Shown here piece after piece: positions 58,144 through 64,000 of a stretch of 64,000 nucleotides of DNA (within the stretch, counting starts at the first letter, position 1; every line of letters starts with the position of its first letter). The stretch spans positions 372,001-436,000 of the forward strand of contig DBMJ01000011.1 of the NCBI GenBank assembly GCA_002298125.1. Reading direction: 5' to 3'. The position numbers and the translations under genes were made by a program. Source of the DNA: Clostridium sp. UBA701. GTDB lineage: Bacteria; Bacillota; Clostridia; Clostridiales; Clostridiaceae. The notes under the pieces were generated by a model. The model ran no database searches. It was not told the DNA's origin and was given only the letters and a program-made list of their open reading frames with translations.

Positions 58144-60900
58144 TTATTTGTCAATTCCCGGGAAAGTAAAGGTATAATTCATAGCCTTTAATTGATCTTT
58201 GAAATATGCTTCATATACTGCCCTTACTACTGGGGCAACATAACCTCCGTGACCACCGTCATAGATTACTACAGCCACTGCAATTTGAGGCTTATCAATG
58301 GGTGCAAAGCCTACATATACTCCAAATGCTTCACGTCCAAAATCATGCTGATTTACGTTGAAGGTAGCAGAACCCGTCTTACCGCCATTTGGAATAGGAA
58401 AGCCATTAAATATATAGCTTGCTGTACCATCTTCATTAACTGCCCTTAATCCATTGATTACTGCAGCTACAGTATCCTTTTTCAGATTCATATCCTCAAT
58501 AACTTCAGGTTGAACCTGCTCTATTACCTCTCCATTTGCATCTGTGAATTTGTCTACAAGATGTACCTTGTATCTATGTCCTCCGTTTACTAGAGTAGCC
58601 ATGTAGTTTGCCAGCTGTAATGGAGTAAACCTGCTATAGCCCTGACCAATAGCTGCATTGTATATATTACCTGGGGTATTTATTTCTGTATAACCATCAG
58701 AACAGGTTTGAGCTATATTTTTTAAGGAAGCTTCTATATTCCCCTTAGTAGCTTCTATACCAGATATTGGGGATTTTTGTGCAAGCTCCTGTAGTATTTT
58801 TCTCATGTCACCAGTAAATTTACCTTCATCCTTAAAGTTACCTTTAAATCTAAATTCCACAAAATTCTTAAAATTGTCTATAAACTTTGCTTTCAAATTT
58901 ACTACTTCTTCACTATCAAACTGATGGATTTCAATATCAAGTCCATTCTTTTTTAAGTCTGCAGTAAGTTGATTGATTTTTAAATTAATAATAATGTTTT
59001 TATCAGATTCATAATTTGAAACCTGACCAAAGTTTTCCCTGATTTCTATTCCTGTTGCAGGCTTTTGCTTTCCTTTTGGATCCACCCCCAGCCCAAACTT
59101 CCATGCATAATCTGCCAAAACTCCCTGATTTACATTTCTTAAGCGGTTTCCCACCTCATAAAAATAATAGTTGCAGGATTGAGCCAAGGCTTGTATAACA
59201 TTCAAATTTCCATGAGTTCTTCCCTGTTCATTGTATATCCAACATTTACCATAGGCTACATTGTTATTGTAATATACTCCTAAATCATTTATTGTGGAAT
59301 CCTTTGTTATTACACCAGTTTCTAGTCCTGCTACTGCTGTCAAGGCTTTAAAGGTAGATCCAGGCTGAGTCATACCGAGAGTAGCATAATTATAAAGAGG
59401 TTTTGGGAAAACGTCATAGGTATCCTGTCTTACAACCTTATCCTTGGTACTTGCTCTAGAATCTATCTTAAACAAGCTATCAAGGGATACCTTACTAGTG
59501 TCAAGACCCCTACTCTTGATGAAGTCTTTACCCATAGCAGTATAATCTGGACTAAAAAACTGCTTATAGGTTTCACTATCAAGCTTTCCAGGGGTAGAAA
59601 AAATATTAGGATCATAACCTGGCCTGCTGGCTAAGGCTAAAACTCCCCCTGTATTTACATCAAGTACTATGGCGGCACCTCTGTTTGCATTTTGAGTATT
59701 GGTGCCATCATTATGGTGGGGTTCCTTTTGCAGATCTTGCATTGTCTTATCTAATGCCTGCTCTGCAACTCTTTGAATATCGAGATCTATTGTAAGTTGA
59801 AGATTCTGTCCAGGATAGGATTCCCTTTTGCCAAGCTCCTGCACTACTCTTCCTTGACGGTTAAGTTTTACAATAGTTCCACCCTTAGAGCCCTTAAGCC
59901 TATCTTCAAAGGCATTTTCTAGTCCCGCCATGCCGATATAATCTGTACTAGGATCATAGCCCCGTTCTTCATATTTTGAGGTATTTCCCTGAATTTTGGA
60001 AATATATCCCAAGAAGGCAGAGCCTACCTCTCCATTTGGATATAGTCTTAAGGGTTGAGTACTAACATCTATTCCTGGTAGATCACTCAATCTTTGATAG
60101 AATATAAAGGATGTGTTTTCTTTAATATTTACAGCAATATTTACTGGCTTATACCCAGAATACTTCTGCATTTCCAAAGCATCTTTTACAACAATATATT
60201 TTCTAAGCTCCTCCAAGGTATACTTATGATCAAGCAACTCCTTAGTAATATCTTGCCCACTTATATTTTTGTATTTCTTATCAGCTTCCTTACTGTTATC
60301 TATGAGCTTATACAACTGATAGTTCTTAACAAGCTTGTAGAATACCTGCTCTGGAGTTATCTTTAAAAGCTCTTGATCCACCTTTTGACTTTCTTCATCT
60401 GTAAGCTTCTTATCTACGCTATTAAAAAGAGCTTTCTGGATATCTCCATGAAAACCCCTATCTTTCTTAAATCTAAGCTCAGCCCACTTTTTATCATCAT
60501 CTGTGTCAGCTCTAAATTCAAATCTGAAGGGGTCTACTTTTAGTTCAAAATCATCCTTGGTCTTCTCACCATTGTCATCTAGTATTTTAAATGTCTTAGT
60601 CATAGTATCGAAGAAGGATTTTTTATTATCCTCAGTCTCATTGTAAATAAGAGTATAGCTCTTTGTACTTGAAGCTAATACATTACCTTTTTTGTCTATA
60701 ATATTTCCCCTTGGAGCAAACTCAGGAATTTCTCGTATGGAGCTGCTATTTGCCTTTTCCTGATACTCCTCCCCCTTAACAATCTGAAGTAATGTAAGCT
60801 TCGTGGTTAGAGCGGAAAAAATCAAAAACATTATTATTATTAAAACCGTATACCTTTTAGCATTTCGTATTGTTTCTTTTTCTTTTTTACTCACTTGCAC
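58144..60900 (-). CDS. mrdA: Penicillin-binding protein 2 (elongation transpeptidase)
   Basis: 918 residues. Membrane anchor (~18-38), PBP dimerisation domain, transpeptidase with STFKALTAVAG (SxxK), SCNYYFYE (SxN) and KTGSATFN (KTG). It is longer than E. coli PBP2 (633): one charged insertion lies in the dimerisation region (~90-240) and another in the transpeptidase (~625-730, between GVDPKGKQKPATG and PGNIYNAAIGQG). Long clostridial PBP2 forms exist. It cross-links glycan made by RodA. Nine bases after mreD. Confidence 0.94.
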   Translation of the reverse strand: MQVSKKEKETIRNAKRYTVLIIIMFLIFSALTTKLTLLQIVKGEEYQEKANSSSIREIPEFAPRGNIIDKKGNVLASSTKSYTLIYNETEDNKKSFFDTMTKTFKILDDNGEKTKDDFELKVDPFRFEFRADTDDDKKWAELRFKKDRGFHGDIQKALFNSVDKKLTDEESQKVDQELLKITPEQVFYKLVKNYQLYKLIDNSKEADKKYKNISGQDITKELLDHKYTLEELRKYIVVKDALEMQKYSGYKPVNIAVNIKENTSFIFYQRLSDLPGIDVSTQPLRLYPNGEVGSAFLGYISKIQGNTSKYEERGYDPSTDYIGMAGLENAFEDRLKGSKGGTIVKLNRQGRVVQELGKRESYPGQNLQLTIDLDIQRVAEQALDKTMQDLQKEPHHNDGTNTQNANRGAAIVLDVNTGGVLALASRPGYDPNIFSTPGKLDSETYKQFFSPDYTAMGKDFIKSRGLDTSKVSLDSLFKIDSRASTKDKVVRQDTYDVFPKPLYNYATLGMTQPGSTFKALTAVAGLETGVITKDSTINDLGVYYNNNVAYGKCWIYNEQGRTHGNLNVIQALAQSCNYYFYEVGNRLRNVNQGVLADYAWKFGLGVDPKGKQKPATGIEIRENFGQVSNYESDKNIIINLKINQLTADLKKNGLDIEIHQFDSEEVVNLKAKFIDNFKNFVEFRFKGNFKDEGKFTGDMRKILQELAQKSPISGIEATKGNIEASLKNIAQTCSDGYTEINTPGNIYNAAIGQGYSRFTPLQLANYMATLVNGGHRYKVHLVDKFTDANGEVIEQVQPEVIEDMNLKKDTVAAVINGLRAVNEDGTASYIFNGFPIPNGGKTGSATFNVNQHDFGREAFGVYVGFAPIDKPQIAVAVVIYDGGHGGYVAPVVRAVYEAYFKDQLKAMNYTFTFPGIDK

Positions 60901-60909
60901 ACCCTTCCT

Positions 60910-61401
60910 TTAGAACTTCCATTTTCTTATCATATATCTTCTTTGACATAAACTATACACCCTAGGATACATGAATATAGATATCATAAAAGTATAAATA
61001 CTGCTATATAGTACCTTGTCAAAGGAAAATCTAACCTTTACAAGATATAAAATAACAAAGACTAACAGTCCCTTAATAAAGGAAAAGAAAAGAGTTGATA
61101 TGATAGGAATTGTTTTCTTCTCTTTAAATAGATTTTTCCCAAATTGTCCTGCTAATAATGCCACAATCAGATTAGCTAATACATTTACACCAAATACATC
61201 TTGGAAATAAATATCCTGAAGAATACCAGCGGCTAATGCCAGCCAGACTCCTTCCCAGCTTCCACTTACTATAGAATAGCATATAAGGAAGGAAAGCAAC
61301 AAACTGGGATAGTATCCATATATGGCAAAAAAAGGTACAAAAGTATTATCCAACAGAGCAAAAAGTAGTATTAGCCCTGCAAGTATAGAAATCTTTTTCA
61401 A
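60910..61401 (-). CDS. mreD: Rod shape-determining protein MreD
   Basis: 163 residues with about five membrane helices (ISILAGLILLFALLDNTFVP at the start) and the conserved AAGILQDIYFQDVFGVN segment. Integral membrane part of the elongasome. Between mreC and mrdA. Confidence 0.93.
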   Translation of the reverse strand: MKKISILAGLILLFALLDNTFVPFFAIYGYYPSLLLSFLICYSIVSGSWEGVWLALAAGILQDIYFQDVFGVNVLANLIVALLAGQFGKNLFKEKKTIPIISTLFFSFIKGLLVFVILYLVKVRFSFDKVLYSSIYTFMISIFMYPRVYSLCQRRYMIRKWKF

Positions 61402-61412
61402 GCTATCACATC

Positions 61413-62276
61413 CTAATACTTTATATCACGAGGATTTTTAGGAATAACTACAGTTACCTCATCTAATTTATTATAGTTTACATAGGGTCTTACTATAGCG
61501 TTGACCTGCAGCTTAGCCTTATCTTGTTCTATACTTTCAACCTTGCCTATCCTTATGCCTTTAGGATAAATGCCGCCTAGGCCTGAGGTTACTACTTCCT
61601 CTCCCTCTTTTACAACAGCATCTAGCGGAAGGAAATAAAGCTTTGCCATCATATTGTTTCCACTACTACCCTTATAGCCCTTTATAACCCCTGTATATTG
61701 CTCTGTAGAAGCACTTACAGCTATATTTTCACTTGCTAAAGATTGAACTATAGACCAATTATTTGCCACAGAAGTAACTTGTCCTACTAGACCTCCTGAA
61801 CATATTACCACCATGTTTTTGGCAATACCATCATCACTGCCTCTATTTATGGCAAATTCATCTAGGTAGTTTCCGCCACTTTTATTAATAATGTTACAGG
61901 TAATATACTTATAATCTTCATTGGCATTTTTATAATTTACTATCTCCCTTAATCTATCATTTTCACCCTTGATAGACTTGTAATCAATTAGTTCATTTTC
62001 AAGCTCATCATTTCTAGCTTTTAATTGTTCATTTTCTGCCTTCACCTTGCTTACTTCAAAGACAAAGCTAAAGGTTTCCTCTACATTATTGACTAAATTA
62101 TATACCACCCTTTGAATTGGATTAAAAACCGCACCAATACTGCTTTCAAACAGAGATTTACTCTTTGCAGTACCATTTTGTTGATTTTGCCTGCCTGCAG
62201 TTACGGCAATTATTACTAAAAAGGCAACTGACAGTATCATCACTGTTACTGCCAGCTTATTCTTAAAAAACTTCAT
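61413..62276 (-). CDS. mreC: Rod shape-determining protein MreC
   Basis: 287 residues. Membrane anchor (~9-27), coiled coil (~70-115, VKAENEQLKARNDELENEL), then two beta-barrel domains with GLVGQVTSVANNWSIVQSL and VVTSGLGGIYPKGIRIGKV. It activates PBP2/RodA. Overlap-close to mreB (2-base gap). Confidence 0.96.
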   Translation of the reverse strand: MKFFKNKLAVTVMILSVAFLVIIAVTAGRQNQQNGTAKSKSLFESSIGAVFNPIQRVVYNLVNNVEETFSFVFEVSKVKAENEQLKARNDELENELIDYKSIKGENDRLREIVNYKNANEDYKYITCNIINKSGGNYLDEFAINRGSDDGIAKNMVVICSGGLVGQVTSVANNWSIVQSLASENIAVSASTEQYTGVIKGYKGSSGNNMMAKLYFLPLDAVVKEGEEVVTSGLGGIYPKGIRIGKVESIEQDKAKLQVNAIVRPYVNYNKLDEVTVVIPKNPRDIKY

Positions 62277-62278
62277 CT

Positions 62279-63286
62279 TTAGCCTCTACTGTCAACTTTA
62301 TCTATGTTCTCCAGAGATTTACCTGCCCCAAGAACCACACAATCTAAAGGTGATTCTGCAATATGCACAGGCATTTTAGTCTCTGCATAAATTAGCTTAT
62401 CTAATCCTTTAAGCAGAGCTCCTCCTCCAGCTAACATAATTCCTTTATCCATAATGTCTGCAGCTAATTCTGGCGGTGTCTTTTCAAGGGTGGTTTTAAT
62501 GGATTCAATAATACTTGCTACAGGCTCTGCTAAAGCTTCTCTTACCTGTTCTTCTGTAATATTTATAACCTTTGGAAGTCCTGTTATAAGGTCACGGCCT
62601 CTAATTTGCATTGATTCATTTTCTTCTGTATCATAGGCTGAACCCAACTGCATTTTCACATTTTCTGAGGTTCTTTCACCTATCATCAAATTAAATTCTC
62701 TCTTAACATAGCTTATAATAGCTTGATCAAGCTCATCACCTGCTACTCTTAAGGATTTGCTTGTTACAATTCCACCTAGGGATATTACAGCTACCTCTGT
62801 TGTACCACCACCAATATCTACAATCATGCTTCCTGTTGGTTCATTTACTGGTAGCCCTGCACCAATTGCAGCTGCCATAGGTTCCTCTAGTAGAAGCACC
62901 TTTCTTGCGCCTGCTTGACTTGTGGCTTCATTTATGGCTCTTTTTTCAACCTCTGTAACTCCAGAAGGATAACATACAACTATTCTAGGATTTGTGAAAG
63001 CACTTTTAGAGCTTATCTTTTCAATGAACTTTCTAAGCATCTCTTGAGTAACGTCGAAATCTGCAATGACTCCATCCTTTAAAGGTCTGATAGCAACTAT
63101 GTTTCCAGGAGTTCTTCCTATCATCTGCTTTGCTTCATTTCCAACAGCAAGCACCTTCTTAGTAGCACTGTTTATTGCCACAACTGAAGGTTCTCTTAGA
63201 ACTACTCCCTTACCTTTAACAAATATCAGTGTATTTGCTGTTCCTAAATCTATACCCATATCCTTTGACATACCGAATAAACCCAT
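62279..63286 (-). CDS. mreB: Rod shape-determining actin homologue MreB
   Basis: 335 residues. Actin-fold phosphate loops GIDLGTANTLIFVKGKGVVL and VDIGGGTTEVAVISLGG, adenosine motif MLAGGGALLKGLD. Membrane-associated filaments guide wall synthesis. AAGGAG site before ATG 63286; radC lies 20 bases upstream. Confidence 0.98.
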   Translation of the reverse strand: MGLFGMSKDMGIDLGTANTLIFVKGKGVVLREPSVVAINSATKKVLAVGNEAKQMIGRTPGNIVAIRPLKDGVIADFDVTQEMLRKFIEKISSKSAFTNPRIVVCYPSGVTEVEKRAINEATSQAGARKVLLLEEPMAAAIGAGLPVNEPTGSMIVDIGGGTTEVAVISLGGIVTSKSLRVAGDELDQAIISYVKREFNLMIGERTSENVKMQLGSAYDTEENESMQIRGRDLITGLPKVINITEEQVREALAEPVASIIESIKTTLEKTPPELAADIMDKGIMLAGGGALLKGLDKLIYAETKMPVHIAESPLDCVVLGAGKSLENIDKVDSRG

Positions 63287-63305
63287 TTATATTTCTCCTT
63301 TCGAA

Positions 63306-63992
63306 CTACAATAAACCTTTTTCCTTTAGACTAATGTATTTTCCATCTCCAATTATAAGATGATCCAGCAACTCTACTCCAATAAGCTTTCCACTCTCTT
63401 TTAGCCTATTAGTAATATTGATATCCTCACTGCTTGGGTTAGGATCTCCACTTGGATGATTGTGACAGATAATAATTGAAGCACTGTTTCTCTTTAAAGG
63501 CTCACAAAATACCTCTCTTGGATGAACCAGAGAGCTATTTAAGGTTCCCACAGAAACATCCCTTACGGCAATTACAGTATTTTTAGTATTTAACATAATT
63601 ACCTTTAAATATTCCTGTTTTAGACATCTCATGCTCTCCATTACAAGATCTGCTGCTTCTTTTGGTTGAGTTATTTTATGCTCTTCACCGGATTTAAAGG
63701 CTTTAACTCTTTTGCATAGTTCAGCCAGAGCCAGCAATTGAGTTGCCTTAGCTGTACCAATGCCCTCTAACTCCATCAATTCCTCAGGAGCCCTTGTCAA
63801 AAGACCATTTAATCCTTGAAAATCTGATAATAACCTGCTGCATAGAGTAATTACATTCTCTTTTTTATTGCCGCTTCTTAAAATTACCGCCAATAATTCA
63901 CTATTAGAGAGAACTTCTCCTCCAAACTGTAGCAACTTTTCTCTAGGCCTCTCGTTTACAGGTAAATCTACTATTTTTACTGTCTCACTCAA
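63306..63992 (-). CDS. radC: RadC family JAB/MPN-domain protein
   Basis: 228 residues. N-terminal HhH region (LPVNERPREKLLQFGGEVLSN, LEGIGTAKATQLLAL) and JAMM metalloprotease-like motif (CHNHPSGDPNPSSEDINIT). Biochemical role unsettled; not needed for recombinational repair in spite of the name. It starts with TTG at 63990-63992; the window ends 8 bases upstream, so another start just outside cannot be excluded. Precedes mreB as in many Firmicutes. Confidence 0.92.
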   Translation of the reverse strand: MSETVKIVDLPVNERPREKLLQFGGEVLSNSELLAVILRSGNKKENVITLCSRLLSDFQGLNGLLTRAPEELMELEGIGTAKATQLLALAELCKRVKAFKSGEEHKITQPKEAADLVMESMRCLKQEYLKVIMLNTKNTVIAVRDVSVGTLNSSLVHPREVFCEPLKRNSASIIICHNHPSGDPNPSSEDINITNRLKESGKLIGVELLDHLIIGDGKYISLKEKGLL

Positions 63993-64000
63993 TGCTGCAC

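Noticed and set aside
1..64000. CRISPR arrays, rRNA genes, riboswitches and prophage genes
   Set aside because: No regularly spaced repeats, no rRNA-like stretches, no recognisable riboswitch core and no phage structural genes were seen on either strand.

Overview
The window looks like a chromosomal segment of a spore-forming, low-GC Gram-positive anaerobe of the Clostridium type. The DNA is visibly AT-rich and nearly every gene is on the minus strand. The order of housekeeping genes is the conserved Firmicute/Clostridium order, there are several sporulation genes (spoIIP, gpr, yqfC, yqfD, spoIVFA, spoIVFB), and there is a complete selenocysteine pathway. I do not name a species.

Layout (minus strand unless noted). 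1-1.3 kb: start of ppdK and its likely CcpN-type regulator. 1.3-9 kb: DUF4342 protein, recO, era, cdd, a kinase/phosphatase fusion, ybeY, pgpH, yqfD, yqfC. 9.1-13.3 kb: yqeY, rpsU (too short for most ORF callers), hinT, mtaB, rsmE, prmA. 13.4-18.3 kb: heat-shock operon hrcA-grpE-dnaK-dnaJ behind a perfect CIRCE operator. 18.4-24.3 kb: hemW, lepA, spoIIP, gpr, and rpsT on the plus strand. 24.3-35.3 kb: holA, a ComEC that lacks the usual C-terminal nuclease-like domain, a 95-residue orphan, a full-length but catalytically dead P-type ATPase homologue, then selC, selB, selA, selD (SelD itself carries an in-frame UGA for Sec) and comEA. 35.4-36.7 kb: dacF-like carboxypeptidase on the plus strand. 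36.8-45 kb: rluD-type gene, ridA, LCP gene, yqeK, nadD, yhbY, obgE, rpmA-prp-rplU, rng. 45.1-49.5 kb: radical-SAM pair, spoIVFB, spoIVFA. 49.6-53 kb: an accessory three-gene cassette (DUF262 protein, AAA ATPase, unknown third protein) that looks like an anti-phage defence system. 53-64 kb: mgsA, rodA, minCDE, an intact IS3-family (IS150-like) element, mrdA, mreDCB, radC.

How the parts fit. The 53-64 kb block is the cell-shape and division-site module (MreBCD, PBP2, RodA, MinCDE). The IS has landed in the loop of what was the terminator between mrdA and minC. The 30-34.6 kb block holds all dedicated factors for Sec: SelD makes selenophosphate, SelA charges tRNA-Sec, selC encodes the tRNA, SelB delivers it. 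The L21-Prp-L27 operon includes the protease predicted to trim the L27 leader peptide.

The points most worth following are the pseudo-P-type ATPase (27498-29909), the DUF262/AAA/unknown cassette (49653-52940), the IS in a terminator, a pair of ~165 bp inverted dispersed intergenic repeats (22562-22730 and 36694-36861), and an apparently disrupted recO start. No CRISPR array or rRNA was seen. The only tRNA is selC. No stretch over 300 bases lacks a gene. All family assignments are from reading the sequence, without database searches.
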